Source: Acrocarpospora catenulata (GTDB lineage: Bacteria > Actinomycetota > Actinomycetes > Streptosporangiales > Streptosporangiaceae). Taken from it: 42,850 bases of DNA. The stretch lies in contig NZ_JAHCST010000076.1 in assembly GCF_018476525.1 (NCBI RefSeq), positions 1 to 42,850 on the forward strand, given 5' to 3'. The translations under genes were made by a program, and so were the position numbers. Of this stretch, positions 31,600 through 39,307 are shown one piece after another. A model generated the notes under the pieces. The model ran no database searches. It saw only the letters and a program-made list of their open reading frames with translations, and was not told the DNA's origin. How positions within the stretch are numbered: position 1 is the first letter of the stretch; every line of letters begins with the position of its first letter.

Positions 31600-32241
31600 A
31601 TGATTCGCGTTTTCCTCCTCGATGACCACGAGGTCGTCCGGCGTGGTGTCGCGGCGTTGCTGGACGCCGAAGACGACATCGAGGTGATCGGCGAGGCCGA
31701 CACCGCCGCGTCCGGCATGGCCCGCATCCCGGCCCTGAAGCCCGACGTCGCGGTGCTGGACGTACGCCTGCCGGACGGCACAGGCCTGGAGGTCTGCCGC
31801 GAGGTCCGCAGCCGCATGCCGGAGCTCGCCTGCCTGATGCTGACCTCCTACGCCGACGAGGAGGCCCTGTTCGAGGCCGTCATGGCGGGCGCCGCCGGTT
31901 ACGTGCTCAAGCAGATCCACGGTTCCGACCTGGTCGGCGCCGTGCGCACGGTCGCCGCCGGGCAGTCCCTGCTGGACCCGCAGACCACCGCCACCATGCT
32001 GGCGCGGCTGCGCGACCAGGCCGTACGGAAGGACCCGCTGGCCGCGCTCTCCCAGCAGGAGCGGCACATCCTGGAGCTGATCGGCGAGGGGCTGACCAAC
32101 CGGCAGATCGGCGAGCGCATGTTCCTGGCCGAGAAGACCGTCAAGAACTACGTGTCCAACCTGCTGAGCAAGCTCGACATGCAGCGCAGGACCCAGGCGG
32201 CGGCGCTGGCCGCCCGGATGAGGGTAGATCGGAGCGATTGA
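31600..32241 (+). CDS. devR: DevR/DosR-like NarL-family response regulator
   Basis: A 213-residue response regulator that matches M. tuberculosis DosR/DevR nearly end to end. It starts MIRVFLLDDHEVVRRG; the phospho-acceptor is D54 (AVLDVRLPDG); the switch region is LTSYADEE; and the LuxR/NarL helix-turn-helix ends in LAEKTVKNYVSNLLSKL, with K179, K182 and N183 at the DosR base-contact positions and T198 conserved. DosR's second threonine, T205, is Ala here. The start at 31600 aligns with DosR; an ATG at 31582 is in frame. It lies with its likely kinase gene two genes away and next to matching DNA boxes, so it probably activates this island when oxygen falls. Confidence 0.92.
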   Translation: MIRVFLLDDHEVVRRGVAALLDAEDDIEVIGEADTAASGMARIPALKPDVAVLDVRLPDGTGLEVCREVRSRMPELACLMLTSYADEEALFEAVMAGAAGYVLKQIHGSDLVGAVRTVAAGQSLLDPQTTATMLARLRDQAVRKDPLAALSQQERHILELIGEGLTNRQIGERMFLAEKTVKNYVSNLLSKLDMQRRTQAAALAARMRVDRSD

Positions 32242-32242
32242 C

Positions 32243-32256
32243 GGGACGTTCGTCCC
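32243..32256. promoter_or_regulatory. DevR/DosR-type box upstream of the PNPOx gene
   Basis: GGGACG-TT-CGTCCC, perfect 6-base arms, immediately after the devR stop codon and 36 bases before the next ATG. The spacing matches the other boxes in this island. Confidence 0.72.
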
Positions 32257-32292
32257 TCGTCGCGGCACCCCCGGATCCGGCAGGTTGGCTGC

Positions 32293-32730
32293 ATGAGAAG
32301 CGAGTCAACCGGCCTGCGGACGCTCTCTCGTCAGGAGTGCCTGCGCCTGCTGGCCGTCACCCCCATCGGGCGGATCGTGTTCACCGACCGCGCGCTGCCC
32401 GCCGTCCAGCCCGTCAACTACCTGCTCGACGGCGAGACCATCGTGATCAGGACGGCTGGTGGTTCCCGGTTGGCCGCGGCCACCCGCGAGGCCATCGTGG
32501 CGTTCGAGGTCGACGACATCGATCCGGTGACGCGCACCGGCTGGTCGGTCACCGTGCTCGGCCTGGCCAGAGGGGTCACCGACCCCGCCGAACGGCGGCG
32601 GCTCGCCGCGCTGCCGCTGCTGCCCTGGGCGCGCGGCGACGCCGACCACTTCATCGTGCTCACCGCCGACCGGGTCTCCGGCGGCGCCTCGGCCGGCCTG
32701 GTGACGGCCGGCCTCGGCAGCTCCCGTTAG
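32293..32730 (+). CDS. Pyridoxamine 5'-phosphate oxidase-fold (flavin-binding split barrel) protein
   Basis: A 145-residue FMN- or F420-type split-barrel protein: LSRQECLRLLAVTPIGRIVF, then LPAVQPVNYLLDGETIVIRT and VAFEVDDIDPVTRTGWSVTV. These three blocks are typical of the PNPOx-like family seen repeatedly in DosR regulons (for example Rv3129). The substrate is unknown; a redox or flavin-linked role is likely. It is preceded by a DevR-type palindrome, and its stop overlaps the stop of the convergent sensor kinase by three bases. Confidence 0.85.
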   Translation: MRSESTGLRTLSRQECLRLLAVTPIGRIVFTDRALPAVQPVNYLLDGETIVIRTAGGSRLAAATREAIVAFEVDDIDPVTRTGWSVTVLGLARGVTDPAERRRLAALPLLPWARGDADHFIVLTADRVSGGASAGLVTAGLGSSR

Positions 32731-34418
32731 CCCGCGGGGACGCTCCAGCACACCCGGGTGCCCCCGCCTGGCGCGGGCTCGGCGAGGAAGCTTCCGCCGA
32801 GCTGGGCGGCGCGCTCCTGCAGGTTGCGCAGGCCGCTGCGGCGCCCGCCGGCCGGCAGGCCGACCCCGTTGTCCTGGACGGTCAGGGTCAGCAGCCCGCC
32901 GCGCACCTCCACCGCCACGTCGGCCGTGGACGCCTTGGCATGCCGTACCACGTTGGACAGCGCCTCGCGCAGGACGGCCAGCAGCTGTACGGCGACCGGC
33001 TCGGTGATCTCGTGGTCGAGCTGGCCCTCCATCCGCAGTCCCGGCATGAAGCCGAGATGGCCGCGGGCCCCTTCGACCAGGTCCACCACGCGGGCGCGCA
33101 GGCTCGGGTCGTCCGGCAGCTTGGGCGACTGGAGGGCGAAGATCGTGGAGCGGATCTGCCGGATGGTCTCGTCCAGCTCGTCGACCGCGTGCCGGACCCG
33201 GGTGCCGGCCTCCGGCTGCTCGATCAGGCGGATGGTGCTCATCAGGGTCATGGCCGTGGCGAACAGGCGCTGGATGACCACGTCGTGCAGGTCCTTGGCG
33301 ATCCGGTCGCGCTCTTCGAGCAGGCCGAGGCGTTCGGCGTGCTGCCGGGTCTCGGCCAGTTCCAGCGCGATGGCCGCCTGGTCGGCGAAGGCGTGCAGCA
33401 TGCGCAGCCCCGAGCGGGTGAAGGGCAGCCGGCCGGGGCGGTTGGCGAGCGCGAGCACTCCGCGTACCGACCCGGGCTTGCCGAGCGGCACGGCGGCGGC
33501 CGCGCCGGTGGGCAGGCCCTCGATGACGTCCAGGTCGCTGGCGGTCAGGTCGCTGACCATCTGCGGTTCGCCGCTGCTGTAGGCGCGGCCGGGCAGCGAG
33601 TCGGCCAGCGGGATCTCCACGCCCTCCAGACCTTCGGCGCCGTCGGCGATCAGCACCCGCAGGTGGTCCGGGTCGCCGGCGGGGAACAGCAGCGTGGCCG
33701 TGTCGGCGTCCACCATCTGCCGGCCCCGCCTGGCCACCTGGGTCAGGACCTCCTCAGGCCCGGCGCCCGACAGCAGGCCCGTGGTGACCTCGGAGGACGC
33801 CTGGAGCCAGCTCTCCCTGCGCCGGGTCTCCTCGTAGAGGCGGGCGTTCTCGATGGCCACGCCGGCCGCGGTGGCCAGGGCGGTGACGACCGCCTCGTCC
33901 TCCTCGTCGAACTCGGCGCCGCCGCGCTTCTCGGTCAGGTAGAGGTTGCCGAACACCTCCTCGCGGACCCGCAGCGGCACCCCGAGGAACGAGCCCATCG
34001 GGGGATGGCCGGGTGGGAAGCCGTAGGAGTCGGGGTGGTCGGAGATCCGCGCCAGCCGGAGCGGGACGGGCTTCTTGATGAGCAGGCCGAGCAGGCCGAG
34101 GCCGTGCGGCCAGTGCTCGATGCGGGCGATCTCCTCCTCGTCGAGTCCCACGGGGATGAACTCCACCAGGGTGCTCTCCTCGCCGACCACCCCGAGCGCG
34201 CCGTAGGTGGCGTCCACGAGGCGGGTGGCGGTCTCGACGATTCGTTGGAGCACCGTCTCCAGTTCCAGGTCGCTGCCGACCAGGACGACCGCCTCCAGCA
34301 GGGCGTGGACACGGTCGCGGGTGGCGAGTACGGCTTCCAGTCGGGTCTGTAGTTCGGCCAGCAGGTCGTCCAACCGCATGCTGGGGAGAAGGGGATGCGG
34401 CTCAGCCATGTTCGCCAT
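32727..34418 (-). CDS. devS: DevS/DosT-like GAF-domain heme sensor histidine kinase
   Basis: A 563-residue kinase with two GAF domains (about 50-195 and 215-355) and a HisKA_3/HATPase module. GAF-A contains GFPPGHPPMGSFLGVPLRV; the histidine (H138) corresponds to the heme-ligating His of mycobacterial DevS/DosT. The phospho-acceptor is H378 in DRIAKDLHDVVIQRLF, and the ATP site is LREALSNVVRHAK, QDNGVGLP and SGLRNLQERA. There are no membrane segments, so it is a soluble gas or redox sensor. It should phosphorylate the DevR protein encoded two genes away. Its own promoter shows no clear palindrome. The long plus-strand frame opposite is a shadow. Confidence 0.92.
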   Translation of the reverse strand: MANMAEPHPLLPSMRLDDLLAELQTRLEAVLATRDRVHALLEAVVLVGSDLELETVLQRIVETATRLVDATYGALGVVGEESTLVEFIPVGLDEEEIARIEHWPHGLGLLGLLIKKPVPLRLARISDHPDSYGFPPGHPPMGSFLGVPLRVREEVFGNLYLTEKRGGAEFDEEDEAVVTALATAAGVAIENARLYEETRRRESWLQASSEVTTGLLSGAGPEEVLTQVARRGRQMVDADTATLLFPAGDPDHLRVLIADGAEGLEGVEIPLADSLPGRAYSSGEPQMVSDLTASDLDVIEGLPTGAAAAVPLGKPGSVRGVLALANRPGRLPFTRSGLRMLHAFADQAAIALELAETRQHAERLGLLEERDRIAKDLHDVVIQRLFATAMTLMSTIRLIEQPEAGTRVRHAVDELDETIRQIRSTIFALQSPKLPDDPSLRARVVDLVEGARGHLGFMPGLRMEGQLDHEITEPVAVQLLAVLREALSNVVRHAKASTADVAVEVRGGLLTLTVQDNGVGLPAGGRRSGLRNLQERAAQLGGSFLAEPAPGGGTRVCWSVPAG

Positions 34419-34450
34419 TCTGCCCTAGCCCGACAATCTGGACCTAGACA

Positions 34451-34487
34451 CCAAGGCGCCCATCCGGGGGCCGGATGGGCGCCTTGG
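34451..34487. terminator. Perfect 17-bp terminator stem
   Basis: Bases 34451-34467 (CCAAGGCGCCCATCCGG) pair perfectly with 34471-34487 around a GGG loop. It lies 9 bases beyond the stop of the minus-strand DoxX gene and 32 bases upstream of the kinase start. Confidence 0.85.
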
Positions 34488-34496
34488 CTAGCTCGG

Positions 34497-35048
34497 CTAC
34501 TTCAGGACCGGGTACTTCTGGACGATGGGGGTCTGGCTCCACCAGCGGCCGATGCCCAGGGTGTTGCCGGCGGCGGCCTGGGCCAGGCCGATCAGGACGA
34601 TCGCGTAGATGATGTGGTCGTCCATGAAGGGGTTGGTGGTCAGGGGCAGTTCGGCGGCCCACATCATGAGCAGCAGGACGGTTCCGGCGGCGGCGATGCG
34701 CAGGCCGGCGCCCAGGACCAGGGCGGTGCCGATGCCCGCCAGGCCGAGCATGAACAGCCAGTCCACCCAGGCCTGTCCGGCCAGGCCGGAGAAGAAGCCG
34801 CCCAGGGCGTTCTCGCCGGTGCCCTTGAGGAAGCCGGTGGTGGGGCTGCCGCCGTTGACCCAGGCCTTGGCGGCGGGGGTGGCGAAGCCGAAGCCGAACA
34901 GCTTGTCCAGGAAGGCCCAGAGGAAGACCCAGCCGAGCGAGATGCGGGCGACGGCCCAGACGTAGTCGACCGGACGGTGTGCCACCGGAGCCGGAGAGGC
35001 GGGGACGTGGGGGGTCGGGACGGTGCGGCGTCCAGCGGTGGTGGCCAT
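34497..35048 (-). CDS. DoxX-family membrane protein
   Basis: A 183-residue membrane protein with four hydrophobic helices (WAVARISLGWVFLWAFLDKL, WVDWLFMLGLAGIGTALVLG, GTVLLLMMWAAELPL and IIYAIVLIGLAQAAA). The first helix carries the R-x3-G-x-(V/I)-F-x(4)-DKL pattern of DoxX/TQO small subunits, which bind quinone or support redox at the membrane. The N-terminal 25 residues are Pro-rich and disordered. The start has an AGGGG site. It is divergent from the flavodoxin gene over a region with DevR-type boxes, so it probably belongs to the hypoxia island. Confidence 0.85.
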   Translation of the reverse strand: MATTAGRRTVPTPHVPASPAPVAHRPVDYVWAVARISLGWVFLWAFLDKLFGFGFATPAAKAWVNGGSPTTGFLKGTGENALGGFFSGLAGQAWVDWLFMLGLAGIGTALVLGAGLRIAAAGTVLLLMMWAAELPLTTNPFMDDHIIYAIVLIGLAQAAAGNTLGIGRWWSQTPIVQKYPVLK

Positions 35049-35145
35049 CGTTAGCCCCTTTCAGAGGGTTTCTTGTCGCGGTGTCACACCTCAATGACAT
35101 CCGTTTCCGTGCTCCCGCGGCAGGGCTCAAATGCTCATCCCACGG

Positions 35146-35182
35146 GGCCCCTAAGGCCCTTCCGCTGTGGGACTTTCGGCCC
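35146..35182. promoter_or_regulatory. Pair of DevR/DosR-type boxes between doxX and flavodoxin genes
   Basis: A good match, GGGACTTTCGGCCC (35169-35182), and a weaker one, GGCCCCTAAGGCCC (35146-35159), lie with centres 23 bases apart in the divergent promoter region. Paired boxes are usual in DosR-controlled promoters. Confidence 0.65.
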
Positions 35183-35253
35183 TGAACGCCCACCGGCCGC
35201 CGACCGACACTGAAACTCCTGCCTGCTTCGTCCGTGGAAGGAGATGGGCGCCC

Positions 35254-35772
35254 ATGCGCGCGCTCGTGGTGTACGAATCCATGTTCGGCAACACCAAGAA
35301 GATCGCCGAGGAGGTGGCGTACGGCCTGATGGCCCGCATCCCCACCGAAGTCCTGGAGGTCGGCTCCGCGCCGGCCGAACTGCCGGAGAACGTGACCCTG
35401 CTGGTCGTGGGCGGCCCCACGCACGTCATGGGCATGTCACGTGCGACCACCCGCAAGTCCGCGGAAGACCAGGCCGAGGACGGCATCCTCTCCCGCGGGG
35501 AGGGGATCCGCGAGTGGCTGGCCACGCTCCGGGCCGGCGCCCCCGCCGAATCGCCCGTCGCCGCCGCGGCCTTCGACACCCGGATCCGCGGTCCCTTCTC
35601 CGGTTCGGCCGCCAAGGGCGCCCACAAGGCGCTGCGCCGGCACCACCTGCGGCTGGTCAGCCCGCCGATGGACTTCCACGTCACCGGGACCAAGGGCCCG
35701 CTGGTGGCCGGCGAGGCCGAACGCGCCCGCGAATGGGGCCGCTCGCTGGCCGAGACGCTGGCGACCGCCTGA
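35254..35772 (+). CDS. Flavodoxin-domain protein
   Basis: A 172-residue flavodoxin-fold protein. The FMN phosphate loop is VVYESMFGNTKKIAEEV (about 5-21), and the isoalloxazine-contacting loop includes VVGGPTHVMGMSRATTRKSA. It is a soluble one-electron carrier candidate. Encoded near pflA and pflB under the same type of box, it could reduce the PFL-activating enzyme, the role flavodoxin plays in E. coli; that is inference. The ATG at 35254 has AAGGAG about 10 bases upstream; the frame upstream overlaps the DevR box and is rejected. Confidence 0.85.
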   Translation: MRALVVYESMFGNTKKIAEEVAYGLMARIPTEVLEVGSAPAELPENVTLLVVGGPTHVMGMSRATTRKSAEDQAEDGILSRGEGIREWLATLRAGAPAESPVAAAAFDTRIRGPFSGSAAKGAHKALRRHHLRLVSPPMDFHVTGTKGPLVAGEAERAREWGRSLAETLATA

Positions 35773-35801
35773 TCGAGCACGTCTGTGTAGGGAGGTGGGT
35801 C

Positions 35802-36362
35802 ATGGCAGCCAAAACCGGCTGGGTCAGGCGGTGCGTACGCCTGTACCGTCCCGACCGCAACCCGCTGCGCCGCCGCTCTGACCGGTGGGAGGCGCTGGTC
35901 GTGGCCTTCGCGATCGGCCTGGTGCTGCTGTCGGTCTGGCCGGTCACGCTGGTGAGCGACGCGGTCTACCGTAACGGCCTGCGCGAGGAGGCAGCCGGGC
36001 CGAAGTCGCGCCAGTTCGTGGTCGTGACGCTGGTGGAGACGGCCACGGGCGTCCAGCAGTGGCAGCGGCAGGACGGCACTCCCGTCACCGGCCACGTCAC
36101 CCCCTTCACCGAGTTGCCGGTCGGCACCATCCAGCGGGTGTGGGTGGACAACCGCAACCAGGTGACCATCCGGCCGCGCGAGCACGTCGAAACCGTCCTG
36201 TCGACCGTCGTCTCCGCCATCGGCCTGGAGCTCAGCGTGATCATCCTGGTGTTCCTCGGCTACCGCGCCGCCCGGTTCTCCCTCGACCGCGGCCGGTACG
36301 CCGAGTGGACGGCCGCCTGGGCGGTGGCCGAGGAGCGCTGGCGCAGGCACCGCCCGACCTGA
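35802..36362 (+). CDS. Rv1733c-like two-helix membrane protein
   Basis: A 186-residue protein with an N-terminal basic segment (LYRPDRNPLRRRSDRWEALV), a first membrane helix (ALVVAFAIGLVLLSVWPVTL), an extracytoplasmic domain of about 90 residues, and a second helix (VVSAIGLELSVIILVFLGYR) followed by a basic cytoplasmic tail. The NPLRRxSDRWE motif and topology match the Rv1733c family, whose founder is a DosR-induced antigen of unknown function. A GGGAGGTGG site precedes the ATG. It follows the flavodoxin gene by 29 bases and is probably cotranscribed with it. Confidence 0.85.
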   Translation: MAAKTGWVRRCVRLYRPDRNPLRRRSDRWEALVVAFAIGLVLLSVWPVTLVSDAVYRNGLREEAAGPKSRQFVVVTLVETATGVQQWQRQDGTPVTGHVTPFTELPVGTIQRVWVDNRNQVTIRPREHVETVLSTVVSAIGLELSVIILVFLGYRAARFSLDRGRYAEWTAAWAVAEERWRRHRPT

Positions 36363-36376
36363 CCCCCAACCGCAGG

Positions 36377-36410
36377 AGAAGAGCCGCGAGCACATGCCCG
36401 CGGCTCTTCT
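36377..36410. terminator. Terminator hairpin after the Rv1733c-like gene
   Basis: AGAAGAGCCGCG (36377-36388) pairs perfectly with CGCGGCTCTTCT (36399-36410), 10-base loop. It lies between convergent genes and can serve both. Confidence 0.8.
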
Positions 36411-36485
36411 GGCATCTTCACCGTGACGGCTCGACCGGCAGCGCGGCGCGGCCGGCCTCCAGGCGGGCGACCGGGTCCCGGGACC

Positions 36486-37155
36486 TCACTCCTTGCCGTA
36501 GAAGGCCGCGCGCATCAGCGCCTCCATGTCCTGGAGCATCGGCATCCGGGGGTTGGCCGGGGCGCACTGGTCCTCGTAGGCGTCGCGGGCCTGCTGGGGG
36601 AGTTGGGCGAGGTAGTCCTCCTCGGCCACGCCCAGGTCACGGAAGCCGGGCTCGATGCCCACCGCGTCCCGCAGCTTCTCGACGGCGGCGGCCAGTTCCT
36701 CGGCGCCGCCGTCGAGGCCCAGCGCCTGGGCCACGCTGGGCTCTGCTTCGACGTCGTCGATGATCTGCAGCGCCACCCGTTCCGGCCGCCTGCCCAGCAC
36801 GGTGATGATCCGGTCGACGTAGCCGAGCCTGGTCATGGTGGCGTCGGTGACCACGGTCACCCGGTGCACGTCCGGCATGTCGGCCAGGTAGCGGATGGCG
36901 TGCGGCTCGAAGTAGATCTTCGCGGGGACCTTGAACCACTGGAGGTTGTTGGTGCGCCGTCCGATCCGCTTGATGTTGAGCAGGTCGGCGGCCGAGACGT
37001 TGTGCGAGACCGAGTTGCGGCCGTAGCTGCCGCAGCCCAGCGTCAGCGAGGGGATGAAGGCGTTGTAGATGTCGCCGAGGCCGCCCTGGGAAGCGGGGGC
37101 GTTCCGCGTACTCGTCCAGGGCGCTGAGGGCGTTCGCCACCAGTAGGTCGATCAT
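36486..37155 (-). pseudogene. adhE: adhE (aldehyde-alcohol dehydrogenase) remnant with two internal deletions
   Basis: The start is intact: GAGGAG site, ATG at 37155, MIDLLVANALSALDEYA, as at an AdhE N-terminus. Within about 60 bases the similarity jumps, one frame over, to the linker that joins the two AdhE domains (NAPASQGGLGDIYNAFIPSL, then LGCGSYGRNSVSHNVSAADL and TNNLQWFKVPAKIYFE). It runs into the start of the iron-alcohol-dehydrogenase domain (HRVTVVTDATMTRLGYVDRI), then jumps in frame to the AdhE C-terminus (ARDAYEDQCAPANPRMP ... AAFYGKE). Nearly all of the aldehyde dehydrogenase domain and the iron-binding core are gone. Full AdhE is about 870 residues; about 220 codons remain. It is the last gene of the pflB-pflA-adhE row. 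Confidence 0.85.
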
Positions 37156-37170
37156 TGCCGATCTCCTCAC

Positions 37171-37962
37171 TCAGACGCTGGGCACCCCGTACGACCGGAA
37201 CTGCGCGTGCACGCGTTCGATCAGCTCGGGGCCGGGGGGCGGCACGTCGGTCAGAGGGAAGGTCAGGCCGAGCCGCTGGTACTTCTCGGTGGCCATGCGG
37301 TGGAAGGGCAGCACGTCCAGGCGGGTCACGTTGCCGAGGGTGGCGACGAAGCGGGCCAGCGCGTCGACGTCGTCCGGGGCGTCGGTGAGGCCGGGCACGA
37401 GCACGAAACGGATCCAGGTCTCCCGGCCCAGGTCGGCCAGGCGGCGGGCGAAGCGCAGGGTGGGCGCCAGGTCGGCGCCGGTCAGGTCGCGGTAGCCGGC
37501 CGGGTCGCCGGACTTGATGTCCAGCAGGACCAGGTCGGTGTCGGCCAGCAGCGCGTCGCTCGCCCGCTCGCCCAGGAAGCCCGAGGTGTCCAGGGCGGTA
37601 TGCAGGCCGCTGTCGTGGCAGCGGCGCAGCAGCTCGCCGGTGAAGCGGTGCTGGAGGAGCGGCTCGCCGCCGCTGATCGTGACGCCGCCCCCGGCCACCG
37701 AGATGAAGCGGCGGTACCTGTCGATCTCGGTCAGCACCTCGTCCACGGTGACCCGGCGCCCGTCGCGCATCCGCCAGGTCTCGGGGTTCTGGCAGTACCG
37801 GCAGCGGAGCGGGCAGCCGCTGGTGAACACCACGAAGCGGGTGCCGGGGCCGTCCACGCCGACCGACAGGTCCCAGGAGTTGATGACGCCGGTGCCCGCC
37901 GGGGGAGGCGGCGAGCGGAGTTCGCCCGCCGCCTCGGCCAGCTGCGCCGCCCGGGTGTTCAC
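37171..37962 (-). CDS. pflA: Pyruvate formate-lyase-activating enzyme (radical SAM)
   Basis: A 263-residue radical-SAM activase. The cluster motif CPLRCRYC (C50, C54, C57) and the GGEPLLQ SAM-binding segment are present, and the N-terminal SVGVDGPGTRFVVFTSGC is the classic PFL-AE opening. It abstracts hydrogen from the PFL glycine using a 4Fe-4S cluster, SAM and an external reductant. The GTG at 37962 follows GGAGG. A TnpB element now separates it from pflB, so its transcription must read through the element or start within it. It ends 15 bases before the adhE remnant. Confidence 0.93.
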   Translation of the reverse strand: MNTRAAQLAEAAGELRSPPPPAGTGVINSWDLSVGVDGPGTRFVVFTSGCPLRCRYCQNPETWRMRDGRRVTVDEVLTEIDRYRRFISVAGGGVTISGGEPLLQHRFTGELLRRCHDSGLHTALDTSGFLGERASDALLADTDLVLLDIKSGDPAGYRDLTGADLAPTLRFARRLADLGRETWIRFVLVPGLTDAPDDVDALARFVATLGNVTRLDVLPFHRMATEKYQRLGLTFPLTDVPPPGPELIERVHAQFRSYGVPSV

Positions 37963-38072
37963 CGAATACCTCCAGCGTGGATGCCCCGCCCTTCAGGGCG
38001 GGGAGGAAACGCGGAACAATGCGGCACTATCGGCTCCGTTTTCTGTCGGTGGGTCTCGGTAAACTCCTGGCC

Positions 38073-39265
38073 ATGTCCCGCTACCGGCTTTCTCCGACGC
38101 CTGCCCAGGAGGCGGCACTGTCGGAGCATTGCGGGCATGCGCGGTTCGTGTGGATTTGGCCGTTGAACAGCACTCTTTCTGGAAGCCGGGCCGTAAATCC
38201 GCTCCCGGGTTCGCCGAACAGTGCAGGCAGCTGACCGAAGCGCGCGCCGAATTCGACTGGCTGCGCGCCGGTTCGATCATCGTCCAGCAGCAGGCACTGA
38301 AGGACTTCGCCCAGGCGATGGCGAACTTCTTCGCCAGAACCCACAAGCGGCCGGCATGGCGGAAGCGTGGCCAGGGTGAAGGGTTCCGAATCGTCGCCGT
38401 AAAGGCCGGTGACGTGCGCCGCCTCTCCCGCAACGTCGGCGAAGTGAGGATCCCCAAGGTCGGCTGGGTCCGCTTCCGCTGGTCCCGGGCCGTCCCCGAA
38501 GGGGCCAAGTCCTTCCGCGTCACCCGCGACCGGGCGGGCCGCTGGTTCGTCGCGTTCGCCGCGATCCCCGAACCCATCCCCGCGCCGGGAACCGGTGAGG
38601 TGGCCGGCGTTGATCGTGGCGTGGCCGTCAGCGCGGCGGTTTCGACCGGGGAGCTGCTGCCCGCGCCCACCCTGCGGGATTCTGAGAAGGCGCGCCTGTT
38701 GCGGTTGCTGCGCAAACTCGCCCGGGCCGGGCGCGGCTCCAACCGGCGCGGCAGGGTCAACGCCGCGATCGCCAAGCTGAAGGCCCGCGAGAGCGACCGG
38801 CGCAAGGACTGGGCCGAGAAGACCTCTACCGGCCTGGCCCGCCGTTTCGACGTCATCGCGGTCGAAGACCTCAAGGTCAGAAACATGACACGTTCGGCCA
38901 GAGGCACCATCGAAGCACCGGGCAGGAACGTCCGCGCCAAAGCGGGCCTGAACCGCGGCATTCTCGCCGCCGGTTGGGGCCTGCTCGTCACCCGGCTGGA
39001 GCAGAAAGCGCCCGGCAGGGTCGTCAAGGTCAGCCCCGCTTACACCTCGCTGCGTTGTTCGGTGTGCGGGATCGTGGATCGGGAGGCGCGCGAGAGCCAA
39101 GCCGTCTTCCGGTGCCGGTCCTGCGGATACGCCGCCAACGCCGACGTGAACGCGGCCAGGAACATCCGGGATATCGCCGCAGGGCATGCGGTGAAGGCGC
39201 GGGGAGGCGACCGGGATGCCGGGCCTGTGAACCGCGAACCTCAACTTGTCCTCCTTTCCGTGTGA
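38073..39265 (+). pseudogene. tnpB: tnpB (RNA-guided nuclease, IS200/IS605) with one-base frameshift
   Basis: From ATG 38073 the usual TnpB N-terminus is read (MSRYRLSPTPAQEAALSEHC GHARFVW, in two parts). At about 38154 one base is missing (GTG TGG AT TTG GCC where AAT is expected), and the protein continues in the next frame as LAVEQHSFWKPGRKSAPGF to the end. Downstream everything is intact: the RuvC residues in VAGVDRGVAVS, VIAVEDLKVRNM and NADVNAARNI, and the four-cysteine zinc ribbon CSVCG...CRSCG. Unless translation slips, no full-length protein is made. Confidence 0.82.
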
Positions 39266-39307
39266 GATGAGTTGGAATCCCCCGCTTTCAAGCGGGGGAG
39301 GATGTCA
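39150..39307 (+). ncRNA. Probable omega-RNA (reRNA) at the 3' end of tnpB
   Basis: In IS200/IS605 elements the guide RNA spans the 3' end of tnpB and the right-end hairpin, with the guide taken from flanking DNA. Here the right-end stem (39279-39298) is intact, and the predicted guide would be the bases after 39307, which belong to the pflB 3' end. The 5' boundary given is approximate. Confidence 0.4.

Larger units (their letters stand above)
37984..39307 (+). mobile_element. Stand-alone TnpB element of IS200/IS605 type
   Basis: The ends carry matching hairpins: CCCCGCCC-TTCA-GGGCGGGG followed by AGGA (37984-38003, left) and CCCCCGCT-TTCA-AGCGGGGG followed by AGGATGTCAA (39279-39307, right). 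Both have TTCA loops. Between them is only tnpB; no Y1 transposase tnpA is present, so the element depends on another copy to move. It lies between pflB and pflA on the opposite strand. The exact left boundary is uncertain by about 10 bases. The right boundary falls at or inside the pflB stop codon (39305-39307). Confidence 0.8.

Noticed and set aside
29586-34352. Long plus-strand frames opposite the P-type ATPase and the DevS-like kinase.
   Set aside because: Both follow the wobble pattern of the real minus-strand genes and contain no recognisable domain.
34425-34450. A possible DevR half-site (GGACC) upstream of devS.
   Set aside because: No second half-site at the right spacing.
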